From Luteibacter sp. SG786 (GTDB taxonomy: Bacteria > Pseudomonadota > Gammaproteobacteria > Xanthomonadales > Rhodanobacteraceae), in assembly GCF_011759605.1 (NCBI RefSeq), contig NZ_JAAOYX010000003.1, positions 608,107 through 672,106 on the forward strand: a DNA stretch of 64,000 nucleotides, written 5' to 3'. The notes below the pieces were generated by a model. It did not search any database and was not told where the DNA came from. It saw nothing but the letters and a program-made list of their open reading frames with translations. The position numbers and the translations under genes are program-made. How positions within the stretch are numbered: position 1 is the first letter of the stretch; every line of letters begins with the position of its first letter. Below, in pieces: positions 31,996 to 40,940 of the stretch.

Positions 31996-34307
31996 GGCGC
32001 AGCGGCGAAGCCTACTTCCACCCGGAAAAGCGCGATGCCCAACACCCGTCTATCTTCGGATTCGCCTTGTGCGTACGGCGACGTCGCGCCGTGAACCTCG
32101 ATACCCACGGTGGCGAGCTTGCTTGGGCCGCTCAACGGAATGGTGATGTCGTGGAAGCTGTCGTCACGGATACTCTCGGTGACAGTCGCGTTGTCCGCTC
32201 GCAGCGTCACATCTTTCGGATGCAGTTGACTGGCCGCATAGGTATGAAAGACAAGCTTGATCGTGCAGGTCCGCGTCTGGCAGTCGCGCGGTAGAGGAAG
32301 GCGAAGTTTTGCCTGGTCGGATGACCAGACATGATCACTTTCCACCGGAGACCACCCGGCCAGTAGTGCTTGGGATGCGACTCCTTGTGTCATGTCTGCA
32401 GGGGTGAGTGGATATACAGGTGGGGCTGTGAGCCGGGCAGCCAACCTCTCATCGCGCTTGCGTGGGTCGCGAAAGTCGGGCTCGGGACTTATCAGTATGA
32501 ACGACGGAGTGTGGACAATCCGGAAACCCGGGATTCCATTGAACGGACCGAGCAGGTGCTCCACATTCTGGGCGATCGCTGCAGGGCAACGGTTCGTGGG
32601 AGCATCGTCTTCATCTGATACCTCCATCTCGGCGACTGGTAAGCAAGGCCACGCGTGCGATGCGATCGGTTCTTGGTAGAGCGGAATCATCAATGCCGTC
32701 GCGGCGTCGCTTATGAACAGGCGTTCCGCTGTATCCAGCAGGTTAACTGGAAACTGGCCCGGCTCGAGTTCGCGCATAGGCGCAGGCCAGTGGGGTGCCG
32801 CCAGGGCGATATTCTTGTCGCCGCCCGTGTTGTATGTCCTCACCCGACTTTTTGCCGCAAGATAGCCAAGCAGAAAATCGTTGTTGTACGGAAGGCCGAC
32901 TACCAGACTGCCGGGCGGTACCTCTTTGCGAAAGGGCTTAAGGACATCATGGTCGACCTGATGCCACATCGCGTGATATCCACGGCCATCCGCGAAGCGG
33001 ACCGATGGCGGCGGCAGACTGACGAGGAGCACGATCCATGTCGCGACGTGCGCAGCTCGACTGCTCTTGCCTTGTCGTTGACTCAGCGCCAGGACAAGCC
33101 ACATGCCAAGCATGCCCAATCCGAGCCAGCGATAAGGGGCACGCATGCTGTTCAGCGCAGGGAGGTGCGCCGATGCCCAGCCGGATCCGGTGGGCATGCG
33201 GGCGGCGGACTCGGGCATGAAACGTGGGTTCCCATCGGCCATGACGGTGGCGTCGGTGCGACGAGACCATGCCTTCAGCGATGGCCCTAGCGACATGTAT
33301 ACGCCGAACACGAGCATCGCGAGGGCGGCCATTCGCCAGCCCTCTCGCGAGACCGCCGTTTGCCAAGCGATAACGCTGGCAAGCAGCAGTGGCAACGCGA
33401 AGGTGGTATCCCAGACCGAACGATCTCCGAACCACAGGTCGATATCGCGATGCTGGCCGACATGAAGGAGGTCGCCCAGCCAGCTGGTGCCGCTCGTCGG
33501 CTGTACCAGGAATGCCAGGTCGATGCCCCAACCTCTGAACGCGGAAAGCGGTGCAATCCAGTAGCCGGCACCACCGATGTATAGCCGATAAAGCGAAGCC
33601 GCCACGATCAACGCACCTGCTTGGGCGAGGATGCTCCACCACTGCTTCGTCCGACGTGCACGCCAATCGGCGAAGATGCTCGAAGCCAGCCAGGCCATCG
33701 AAGCGAACGCGTACATGACGAACGTATAGCCATCCATGAATGCGGCGATCGTGCCAACGATCAAGAGGCGAAGAGCGATCAATGCCCGCCGCCTGATTCC
33801 CTGTCTGGTGTTTGGCTGTCCGGCATCGAATACTGGAACAAGATACGCTGGCAGCAGTGCGAATCCGATGGAGAGCATTGAATAACCGGCGTGGCCCCAG
33901 ATCATCGGCAGGCACAGCCACACCGTGGCCAGCAAGGCACCACGCGTCGGTGTGAGCCCGATCCGGACGGCGAGGCGAATGGCACCCACATACGCTAGAG
34001 CCAGCCATGCCGCGCACATGAGCGCGTATGCCGTTGGCGCCGCCATGCCCACACGTAACAGGAGCGCCAGTGAATAGGCACCCGGCAGGCCGAACGCCAT
34101 GGGGGCCGGCAGTGGCGCACCCGTATTGTTGGAGGTCAGTGCCAGCAGGTTCTGGTTGGCGATCGACTGGGCGAACGTGGTAACCCACAAAGGCTGGCCC
34201 AGCCCCGGCACCGTCCTTCCGGGGATGGCGTTGTAGACGAGGATTGCCAGGATGAGGCCGGCGCCGATGGCAAGGTGGCCGAGGTGACGCTTGAACGCCG
34301 CACTCAA
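31989..34307 (-). CDS. Large polytopic membrane protein (YfhO/GT-C-like, unassigned)
   Basis: 772 residues. The first 450 hold about eleven TM helices and the rest is a large presumed periplasmic region with Cys residues ('CQTRTCTIKLVFHTY'). The plan (N-terminal TM core, then beta-rich periplasmic end) resembles the neighbour at 29947, although I see no close sequence identity. It overlaps the GT2 gene upstream by four bases, so that lipid-carrier glycosyltransferase and this protein are probably one functional pair: loading of a sugar onto a carrier, then transfer in the periplasm. Confidence 0.65.
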   Translation of the reverse strand: MSAAFKRHLGHLAIGAGLILAILVYNAIPGRTVPGLGQPLWVTTFAQSIANQNLLALTSNNTGAPLPAPMAFGLPGAYSLALLLRVGMAAPTAYALMCAAWLALAYVGAIRLAVRIGLTPTRGALLATVWLCLPMIWGHAGYSMLSIGFALLPAYLVPVFDAGQPNTRQGIRRRALIALRLLIVGTIAAFMDGYTFVMYAFASMAWLASSIFADWRARRTKQWWSILAQAGALIVAASLYRLYIGGAGYWIAPLSAFRGWGIDLAFLVQPTSGTSWLGDLLHVGQHRDIDLWFGDRSVWDTTFALPLLLASVIAWQTAVSREGWRMAALAMLVFGVYMSLGPSLKAWSRRTDATVMADGNPRFMPESAARMPTGSGWASAHLPALNSMRAPYRWLGLGMLGMWLVLALSQRQGKSSRAAHVATWIVLLVSLPPPSVRFADGRGYHAMWHQVDHDVLKPFRKEVPPGSLVVGLPYNNDFLLGYLAAKSRVRTYNTGGDKNIALAAPHWPAPMRELEPGQFPVNLLDTAERLFISDAATALMIPLYQEPIASHAWPCLPVAEMEVSDEDDAPTNRCPAAIAQNVEHLLGPFNGIPGFRIVHTPSFILISPEPDFRDPRKRDERLAARLTAPPVYPLTPADMTQGVASQALLAGWSPVESDHVWSSDQAKLRLPLPRDCQTRTCTIKLVFHTYAASQLHPKDVTLRADNATVTESIRDDSFHDITIPLSGPSKLATVGIEVHGATSPYAQGESEDRRVLGIALFRVEVGFAAAPQ

Positions 34308-35353
34308 CGCACGGCGTCCGAGTCGATTTCTGCTGCTTGCGACGTGTCCGTCGTCACGCCGAATTGCTCCAGTCGACGAACACGGACGAGGATCTGCTCG
34401 GAGAGTTTGCGGTTGACCGCGATAAGGTCGGCGATCAGCGCCATCATGAATACGAGCGCGCCGAGGATCAGCAACAAGGCCGAAAGCACGACGGACTGGA
34501 TATGTCCCTGGCCGTCGCCGGTCGACAGGAAGAAGAGGAAGCGCACGCCCAATCCCAGGCCGATCGCCAGACAGATTGCGCCGGCGCCCGCGAACAACAC
34601 GAACGGGCGGTAGATGATGAAGACGCGAAGAATCGTGCCAAGCGAACGAAAGACGTAGTTCCAGATGCCGCGAACTAGGCGCGAGGGACGCAGGTCGGGA
34701 TTCGTCCGCACAGGAACGGAAATGACGCGAAGCTCGCTCAACCCTGCCTGGATGAGCGTTTCCAACGTATAAGTGTAATTTCCGAAGATATTGAGGCGAA
34801 GCGCGGCCTCTCTCGTTATCGCGCGAAAACCACTAGGTGCATCGGCAATTGCGGTGCGGCTGGCCATACGCACGGCCCAGCTGCCGAGCGCCTGCAATTT
34901 TTTTTTCAGAAGGGAAAAGTGTTCAGTATCCGCGATGGGGCGAGCACCAACCACCATATCGGCTTCATGACGCAAAATCGGCCCGGTGAGCAGGGGAATG
35001 TCGTCGGCGTGGTACTGGTTGTCGGCGTCGGTATTGACGATGACGTCGGCGCCTGCGGCGATGGCGGCCTCGATACCGGTCATGAAAGCGGCCGCGAGCC
35101 CACGGTTGCAGGGATGTGAAACAATGTGGTCGACACCTGCCTTGCTCGCGACTTCCACCGTATCGTCCGTTGATCCATCGTCGATGACCAGCCATTCGAC
35201 GATATCGAATCCTTCTACCTGCCTAGGTAACGCTGCCAGAGCGATCGGCAGCGTCGCCGCCTCGTTCAGACATGGAATCTGGATGATGAGCTTTCGTGGT
35301 CGAAAGTCGTCCCCTTGCGATTCTCTCGCGAGACAGCCGGTGTAGATATGCAT
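34304..35353 (-). CDS. Membrane-anchored GT2 (dolichyl-phosphate mannose synthase-like)
   Basis: A 349-residue enzyme: 'LIIQIPCLNEAATLPIAL', 'VIDDGSTDDTVEVA', 'NTDADNQYHADDIP' (DxD), 'ADAPSGFRAITREAALRL', then two TM helices (about 250-320). It should make a polyprenyl-phosphate sugar for the membrane protein encoded immediately downstream. GGGGAG precedes ATG 35353. The coding strand contains a run of nine A (34898-34906 on the plus strand as T9) inside 'LLKKKLQ', which could cause slippage. Confidence 0.85.
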   Translation of the reverse strand: MHIYTGCLARESQGDDFRPRKLIIQIPCLNEAATLPIALAALPRQVEGFDIVEWLVIDDGSTDDTVEVASKAGVDHIVSHPCNRGLAAAFMTGIEAAIAAGADVIVNTDADNQYHADDIPLLTGPILRHEADMVVGARPIADTEHFSLLKKKLQALGSWAVRMASRTAIADAPSGFRAITREAALRLNIFGNYTYTLETLIQAGLSELRVISVPVRTNPDLRPSRLVRGIWNYVFRSLGTILRVFIIYRPFVLFAGAGAICLAIGLGLGVRFLFFLSTGDGQGHIQSVVLSALLLILGALVFMMALIADLIAVNRKLSEQILVRVRRLEQFGVTTDTSQAAEIDSDAVR

Positions 35354-35469
35354 AGCTTAGCTCCCCTGCCCGCCAGGTCGCGGCACACGACCCCTGGCTA
35401 GTAACGCATGACCTGATATTCAGTTTACAAATGACGGTATATTACAATTCTGCGAACTAACCAAGTGAC

Positions 35470-36102
35470 ATGTATTTCATGACACCGCCTCCTGTATTCC
35501 AACCGGCCGGCAATTACTACGATAAGTATGCTGCGCGCAATCCTCTGGTTCGCTGGATGATGCGCGGCTTCATGAACGATTTCGACGATCTTGTGCTCCT
35601 CTCCGGAGTTGGTGATCGAGCAATCGAAATCGGTTGCGGTGAAGGTGAGCTGTCGATTCGTCTTGCGCGCAAGGGCATCGAGGTGACCGGTTGTGATATA
35701 GCCGAGGAAGCCATTATCGAGGCGCGCGCGCGAGCGGCGCGTGCAGGTGTCGCCGTGCAGTTCGAGCACTGCGGCATAGAAGAGTCGGGCCAGTGGATGG
35801 GCGCGGCACCCTTGGTCGTCTGTTGCGAAGTGCTGGAACATCTCGACGATACGTCCTCGGCTCTCGATGCACTGTCGCGCCTGTCCACCGGCTATCTGTT
35901 GGTCAGCGTACCGCGTGAGCCTATCTGGCGCGTTCTCAATGTCGCGCGACTACGGTATCTGACCGATCTCGGCAATACACCTGGGCACATAAAGCATTGG
36001 TCGCGCAGAGCGTTCGTCGACATGTTGTCCCGTCGCTTCGAGATCATTGCCGTTCGTTCGCCGCTGCCGTGGACGATGGTTCTGTGTCGTGTCGCGGGCT
36101 AA
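35470..36102 (+). CDS. Class I SAM-dependent methyltransferase
   Basis: A 210-residue protein with 'AIEIGCGEGELSIRLARKG', 'VTGCDIAEEAIIEARARA', 'VVCCEVLEHLDDTSSALD' and 'GHIKHWSRRAFVDMLSRRF'. The last motif is common in methyltransferases of polysaccharide clusters. The ATG at 35470 has a poor binding site; ATG 35479 is three codons later. The 116-base divergent spacer upstream is AT-rich (TACAAT at 35443). The 3' end overlaps the flippase-like gene by 14 bases. Confidence 0.82.
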   Translation: MYFMTPPPVFQPAGNYYDKYAARNPLVRWMMRGFMNDFDDLVLLSGVGDRAIEIGCGEGELSIRLARKGIEVTGCDIAEEAIIEARARAARAGVAVQFEHCGIEESGQWMGAAPLVVCCEVLEHLDDTSSALDALSRLSTGYLLVSVPREPIWRVLNVARLRYLTDLGNTPGHIKHWSRRAFVDMLSRRFEIIAVRSPLPWTMVLCRVAG

Positions 36103-36991
36103 GAAGATCGCCAACATAGCTGGCGGCATCACGTGCGTGGTCTGCGTGGGGTGGGTCTTGCACCGCATGGCCAGTACGCATGTGGTCGCACAGCTGACTA
36201 CGGCGCCGGATGCGCAACAGTGGTGGTTCCGGATAACAGGAGGCGCGCTGCTGTACGTGCTTTCAACCGTATTGTTGGCCATCGCGTGGTATGCGCTACT
36301 GCGTGCTCTCGGGGCGAACGGCGTTCCTGCATCCCATACGCTCACCATCTATTCGGTATCCCAATTCGGCAAGTACCTTCCCGGTAGCGTGCTTCAGTAT
36401 CTGGGGCGCCATGCGATGTTGCGAGCGCACGCCTTATCGCATCGCCTTCTTGTCCTGTGCGCACTGCTGGAGGCTGCTCTACTGGTGAGCGCGGCTTTGA
36501 TATGGGCCGCTCCCCTGGCAGTGAACTACGTGCCCGTCAATGCACCTATGATCTGGATTGTCGTCGTAGCGGGCCTCACGTTCGCAGGCTGGTTGCTGCA
36601 TCGGTATGCGCCAACGCTAGGTGGCGGCATCGAGGTTTCGCCGCGCTGGTTCGCGTTGGCCTTCGCCTTGCACCTCGCGTTCTTCGGTATGATGGGTATC
36701 ACGTTCCGCGTCGTCGCTGGCGCCGAGATTTTCGCCACGACCGGGTGGCTGACGATGTTTGCGGGCGTAGCTGCGAGCTGGATCGCCGGGTTTGTCGTCG
36801 TCGGTGCCCCCGCAGGGGTGGGGGTGAGGGAGGCGGTCTTCCTCGCGCTGTTCGGCGCGGCTTTGGGTGAGCAGGCCACGTTGACGTGCGTTTCGGCCTT
36901 CCGCCTGGCCACCTTCGGCGGCGATCTGATCGTATTCCTCGTGGCTTTGCCCTTTGCGGCGGCCGCGCGTAATGTGCGCGGCGCCACATAG
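36089..36991 (+). CDS. Flippase-like membrane protein (LPG-synthase TM family)
   Basis: About 300 residues with roughly eight TM helices. 'YSVSQFGKYLPGSVLQYLGR' and 'FVVVGAPAGVGVREAVFLALFG' are marks of the lysylphosphatidylglycerol-synthase TM/AglD-like family, whose members are tied to lipid-linked sugar translocation or modification. The start is taken as GTG 36089, inside the end of the methyltransferase gene; a TTG further upstream is less likely. Last gene of the main LPS locus; it ends eight bases before the stop of etfA. Confidence 0.76.
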   Translation: MSRAKKIANIAGGITCVVCVGWVLHRMASTHVVAQLTTAPDAQQWWFRITGGALLYVLSTVLLAIAWYALLRALGANGVPASHTLTIYSVSQFGKYLPGSVLQYLGRHAMLRAHALSHRLLVLCALLEAALLVSAALIWAAPLAVNYVPVNAPMIWIVVVAGLTFAGWLLHRYAPTLGGGIEVSPRWFALAFALHLAFFGMMGITFRVVAGAEIFATTGWLTMFAGVAASWIAGFVVVGAPAGVGVREAVFLALFGAALGEQATLTCVSAFRLATFGGDLIVFLVALPFAAAARNVRGAT

Positions 36992-36999
36992 AAGCTGTC

Positions 37000-37941
37000 T
37001 CAGCCGATCGCGGCTTCGAGCTCGGGCAGAATCTTGAACAGATCGCCTACCAGGCCGATATCGGCGATCTCGAAAATCGGCGCCTCGCCGTCCTTATTGA
37101 TCGCGACGATCGTCCCCGCGTCCTTGATGCCGGTCAGGTGCTGGATCGCGCCGGAGATACCGACGGCAATGTAGAGTTCGGGCGCAATGATCTTGCCGGT
37201 CTGGCCCACCTGCAACTCGTTCGGAACGTAACCTGCATCCACGGCGGCGCGAGAAGCGCCGACTGCCGCGCCGATCTTGTCGGCGAATTTGTAGACAATC
37301 TCGAAGTTCTCCTTCGAGCCCACGCCGCGGCCACCGGACACCACCTTCGGGGCACCCTGGAGATCGGGACGATCGCTCTTGCCTTGCTGCAGATTCACGA
37401 ATCGGGTATGCGAGGGCAGGAGGGGCTCGACGTTCAGGGGCTCCACCGGTGCGGAGCCATTCGAGGCAGCGGCTGCCCAAGAGGCTGTGCGGATCGTTGC
37501 GACCACCGTCGAGGTCGCGTCCACCTCGACGGTCACGATGGCGTTCCCCGCATAGATCGGGCGCTTGAATGTATGCGGGCCTTCCACGCTCATGACGTCG
37601 CTGACCTGAGATACGCCCAGCAGGGCGGCCACGCGAGGAGCGAGGTCCTTGCCGAAGGTCGTCGAAGGGACGAAAACGTGGGTATAGCCGGATGCCACCT
37701 TGACGATCTGCGGTGCATAGACCGCAGCGAGGCTATGCGCGTTCTCGGCACGGGCAATAGTCAGAACCTTGCTCACGCCATCGATCTTGGCCGCCTCGGC
37801 GGCCACGGCATCCGGGGCGTCGGACAGCACAATGACGTCGATGGCGTCGGGTTTCACGGCGGCGGCGGCGCTGACGGCGCGGGCGGTGGAGCCGTTGAGC
37901 TTGCCGCCCAGGTGTTCGGCGATAACGAGGATCTTGGTCAT
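37000..37941 (-). CDS. etfA: Electron transfer flavoprotein alpha subunit
   Basis: 313 residues. The C-terminal FAD domain shows '[15 protein letters not shown]', '[20 protein letters not shown]', '[21 protein letters not shown]' and '[20 protein letters not shown]', all EtfA hallmarks. With EtfB it carries electrons from acyl-CoA and other dehydrogenases to ETF-ubiquinone oxidoreductase (45188-46795). It lies 22 bases after etfB. This is the conserved right border gene of the LPS locus. Confidence 0.97.
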   Translation of the reverse strand: MTKILVIAEHLGGKLNGSTARAVSAAAAVKPDAIDVIVLSDAPDAVAAEAAKIDGVSKVLTIARAENAHSLAAVYAPQIVKVASGYTHVFVPSTTFGKDLAPRVAALLGVSQVSDVMSVEGPHTFKRPIYAGNAIVTVEVDATSTVVATIRTASWAAAASNGSAPVEPLNVEPLLPSHTRFVNLQQGKSDRPDLQGAPKVVSGGRGVGSKENFEIVYKFADKIGAAVGASRAAVDAGYVPNELQVGQTGKIIAPELYIAVGISGAIQHLTGIKDAGTIVAINKDGEAPIFEIADIGLVGDLFKILPELEAAIG

Positions 37942-37963
37942 GTTGATTCTCCGGTCGGCTGCC

Positions 37964-38710
37964 TTACAGCAAGCCCTTCTGCTTAAGGGCCGTGACGAGT
38001 TCGGCGGCGTCCTTCACCATTACGCCCTTGCTGCGCTTGGGCGGAGCGGCGTAATGGATGGTCTTGATGTGGTCGGCCACGTCGACGCCGAGAGAGCCCA
38101 GCTCGATAACGTCGATAGGCTTGGACTTTGCCTTCATGATGTCCGGCAACTTGATGAAGCGCGGTTCGTTGAGGCGCAGGTCGGTCGTGATCACAACCGG
38201 AAGCTCGGCTTCGATCGTCTCGAGACCAGCGTCTACCTCGCGGGTAACGGTCGCCTTGCCGTCGGCGATCTCCACCTTGCTGGCGAACGTGGCTTGCGGG
38301 CGGTCCCAGAGCGCGGCCAGCATCTGGCCCGTCTGGTTGGCATCGTCGTCGATGGCCTGTTTGCCCAGGATCACGAGGCCGGGCTGTTCCTTCTCGACCA
38401 GTTTGAGAAAGGTCCGAGCGGCGGTCAGCGGCGAAACGGCATCGGCGGTCTGCACGTGGATGGCGCGGTTGGCACCCATCGCCAGACCGTTGCGCAGGTG
38501 GGCGGTCAGATCGGCTGGGCCGATGCCCACAACCACCACTTCCTCGGCCACTCCCCTCTCGCGGAGCCGAAGAGCCTCCTCGAGGGCGATATCGTCGAAC
38601 GGGTTCGCGGAGAGCTTGACGCCGTCCGTTACTACGCCAGTGCCGTCCGGCTTTACCTGAATGCGGACGTTGTAATCTACGACGCGCTTGTAGCCGACCA
38701 GAATCTTCAT
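37964..38710 (-). CDS. etfB: Electron transfer flavoprotein beta subunit
   Basis: 248 residues beginning MKILVGYKRVVDYNVRIQV. 'FDDIALEEALRLRERG', 'VVVGIGPADLTAHLRNGLAMG' and 'GKQAIDDDANQTGQMLAALW' are EtfB signatures (AMP/ETF binding). ATG 38710 matches the family start; an in-frame extension upstream is unsupported. The 179-base gap to the next upstream gene probably holds its promoter. Confidence 0.97.
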   Translation of the reverse strand: MKILVGYKRVVDYNVRIQVKPDGTGVVTDGVKLSANPFDDIALEEALRLRERGVAEEVVVVGIGPADLTAHLRNGLAMGANRAIHVQTADAVSPLTAARTFLKLVEKEQPGLVILGKQAIDDDANQTGQMLAALWDRPQATFASKVEIADGKATVTREVDAGLETIEAELPVVITTDLRLNEPRFIKLPDIMKAKSKPIDVIELGSLGVDVADHIKTIHYAAPPKRSKGVMVKDAAELVTALKQKGLL

Positions 38711-38889
38711 TAAGCGAGTTCCTAATGTGCGGGCAGCGCCCACACGCGGTCGGGCGCTTAGTCTGGCGATTGTAGCCTCGGCCCCCTCAAATGGCGACCG
38801 CGAAGCCTACCGGCCCTATCCGGCGACGCCTTTTGGACCGGTTCGACCGGCAATCCGCAGTCACCAAGCGTGGAGGCTCAGCCGTCGGG

Positions 38890-40938
38890 TCAACTCCGAC
38901 GAGCGTACGGGTACGGCTGTTTGGGATCCGGTGCACCAACGATGGCAGCGGCGGACGCCATCCGGAAACTACCGAATCGGGCGGTCAGCGCCACCACGCG
39001 TTCCACGGCGTGCGCCATCGTCCCGTCGACCTGGCCGGCTTCCGGCTCGAAGTCTGCGACGGACCAGGGGGCATCCAGCAGTGGCGCGAGGGACGAAAGC
39101 CTGCACCAGAACATGCTGCCGGCCACGAAGGTATCGGCTTCAGTCTCCGGCTGAGGAATTCCTATAAGCGCGCAGATGTACTTCACGGTCTCGGCGTTTG
39201 CACCCCAGTAGAAGCTAAGTGGCTGGATGTGTCCTTCCGGCGCCACGAGCCCAAGCATCGGATCCTGTGCAAACGCCCGCGCGATCGCCGCCGCCCGGTC
39301 GGGCGCCGCGAGCCTTTCCAGCAACTCGGAACGCCACGCCGCCCCATCTTGCCGGTGCGTCGAACGCTTGGTATGCAGCTTGAGGACAACATCTTCGCCT
39401 TCATCGAGCAATCGTCCGGCGAGTCGCAGGAAGGGAAGGATGTCACGCCCTCGATTGGGCGAAACGACCAACTCGGCCTCCAGGCCGAGTCTGTCCACTT
39501 CCGCCCGAACTGCCTTCTCGCGCTCGCTGGGAACGGTGAGGATCGTGCGAAACGGCAGGCCCGTTGCGCGAAGGGCGGAGACTATTTCTTCCAGGAGATC
39601 GGGGTACCACACGTGGATGACTGCGCAGGGGCGAGCCTGCCGCGGCGTGGGTGGCTGCAACGCCCGCCTTATGGCGTCGAGCCAAGCGTAGCCATGGCGA
39701 GTATCGGGCTCGAGGACAGCGCCTTCAGCCCATTCATTCCATGCGTTCACGAAGACGAGTGGCGATTCGGGGGCCCGCCGCCGCGCCGTAGCTACGGCCG
39801 AGCGCGTCCATTCCGCAAAGAGCCGTGGTGTGCTGCGCACGAAGCTCCTGCCGCGACCACTGCGGCGGGCCTCGTTATCCCACCCTGGATTTACACCAGG
39901 GAAAAGGGGATAAGGCGGATCATCCGCCGCCATGGCAGAGGAGGCTAGTTCCCTCCAGTCGTATATCTGCCCGGTGAACTCGCTATTGAGGAGGCGGTAC
40001 TCCGCCGTCACCGGCTCCAGGCTTACATTGTTGGGAGGGAACGCCACTGCCGAGTCAAAACCGATGGTCGACGGGTCGACGTTGTCGAAGCTCTGCACAT
40101 AAGCCAGGTGGATTTCTCCCAGCCCGTTCGATCGGCACCACTGACGCCAGCGTTCGGCAGTTGCGCGAGGTTCGGGCAGGAGACCGGGGCGATAAACCAG
40201 GAGCATCGGCCTGCCATTTACGCGCAGGTACCGGGGATCACGGAGATAGGTGGATACGTAGCCGATGAAGGCCAAGTCGTCGTTGGCACTATGCGCTTGT
40301 CCGATCAACACGTCGTCGGCGCGGCCATCCCAGCGGCGCGACCAGTTCTCGTTTGCCCAGCAGAGGCAGATCGGCAGATCTAGGGTCGGATCGTTCAGCC
40401 ATTGCCGGAGCGGGCTTTCGAGCAGCGTATGGCCGGCGAACCAGTAGAAATACATGCAAAAAGCGCCGATGCCGTACTCGCGAGCCATCTTCATCTGTTC
40501 GCGCATCACTTCGGGCACGCGAAGGTCGTAATAGCCCAGGTCGCCCGGGAGCCTCGGCTGGGCGTGGCCCTGGAACTGCGGTAACGCACGCCCCACATTG
40601 CGCCACTCGGTGAACCCAGGGCCCCACCATGCATCGTTTTCCGGAATCGGATGAAACTGCGGAAGATAGAACGCCACGAGGGTCGCCGGCATCGGGACGG
40701 GCAATGGGCCCGCGTGACGCGACATGAATCCAAGCGTGCGATGGCCTGCGTGATCGTACGCACGGATGGCGGTGTGTACGGCGGGCTTGCCTTTTGGACC
40801 GGTCGGGATAAGGTCGCCATGTCGGTCGAGGAACCGCTGGCGTAACCTGTCACGCAACGATGTGGGTAGCGGCGTCAAGCGAAAGCCGAGCCTAAGGCCG
40901 CGGAAGATCAAGCTGCGTAAAAAATGGTTCGGCGACAT
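38890..40938 (-). CDS. WbsX-like (GH99-like) protein fused to a rhamnan-synthesis RgpF-like domain
   Basis: 682 residues in two parts. The first (about 85-420) is WbsX/GH99-like: 'VAFYLPQFHPIPENDAWWG', 'GFTEWRNVGRALPQFQGHAQ', 'CLCWANENWSRRWDG' and 'VFVNAWNEWAEGAVLEPD'. The second (about 430-650) resembles RgpF of rhamnan synthesis: 'VIHVWYPDLLEEIVSAL', 'NRGRDILPFLRLAG', 'VLKLHTKRSTHR'. Both families occur in polysaccharide loci, the latter in rhamnose polymer assembly, which fits rfbABCD and gmd/rmd nearby. Last gene of the etf-QO glycan operon. Confidence 0.85.
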   Translation of the reverse strand: MSPNHFLRSLIFRGLRLGFRLTPLPTSLRDRLRQRFLDRHGDLIPTGPKGKPAVHTAIRAYDHAGHRTLGFMSRHAGPLPVPMPATLVAFYLPQFHPIPENDAWWGPGFTEWRNVGRALPQFQGHAQPRLPGDLGYYDLRVPEVMREQMKMAREYGIGAFCMYFYWFAGHTLLESPLRQWLNDPTLDLPICLCWANENWSRRWDGRADDVLIGQAHSANDDLAFIGYVSTYLRDPRYLRVNGRPMLLVYRPGLLPEPRATAERWRQWCRSNGLGEIHLAYVQSFDNVDPSTIGFDSAVAFPPNNVSLEPVTAEYRLLNSEFTGQIYDWRELASSAMAADDPPYPLFPGVNPGWDNEARRSGRGRSFVRSTPRLFAEWTRSAVATARRRAPESPLVFVNAWNEWAEGAVLEPDTRHGYAWLDAIRRALQPPTPRQARPCAVIHVWYPDLLEEIVSALRATGLPFRTILTVPSEREKAVRAEVDRLGLEAELVVSPNRGRDILPFLRLAGRLLDEGEDVVLKLHTKRSTHRQDGAAWRSELLERLAAPDRAAAIARAFAQDPMLGLVAPEGHIQPLSFYWGANAETVKYICALIGIPQPETEADTFVAGSMFWCRLSSLAPLLDAPWSVADFEPEAGQVDGTMAHAVERVVALTARFGSFRMASAAAIVGAPDPKQPYPYARRS

Positions 40939-40940
40939 GA

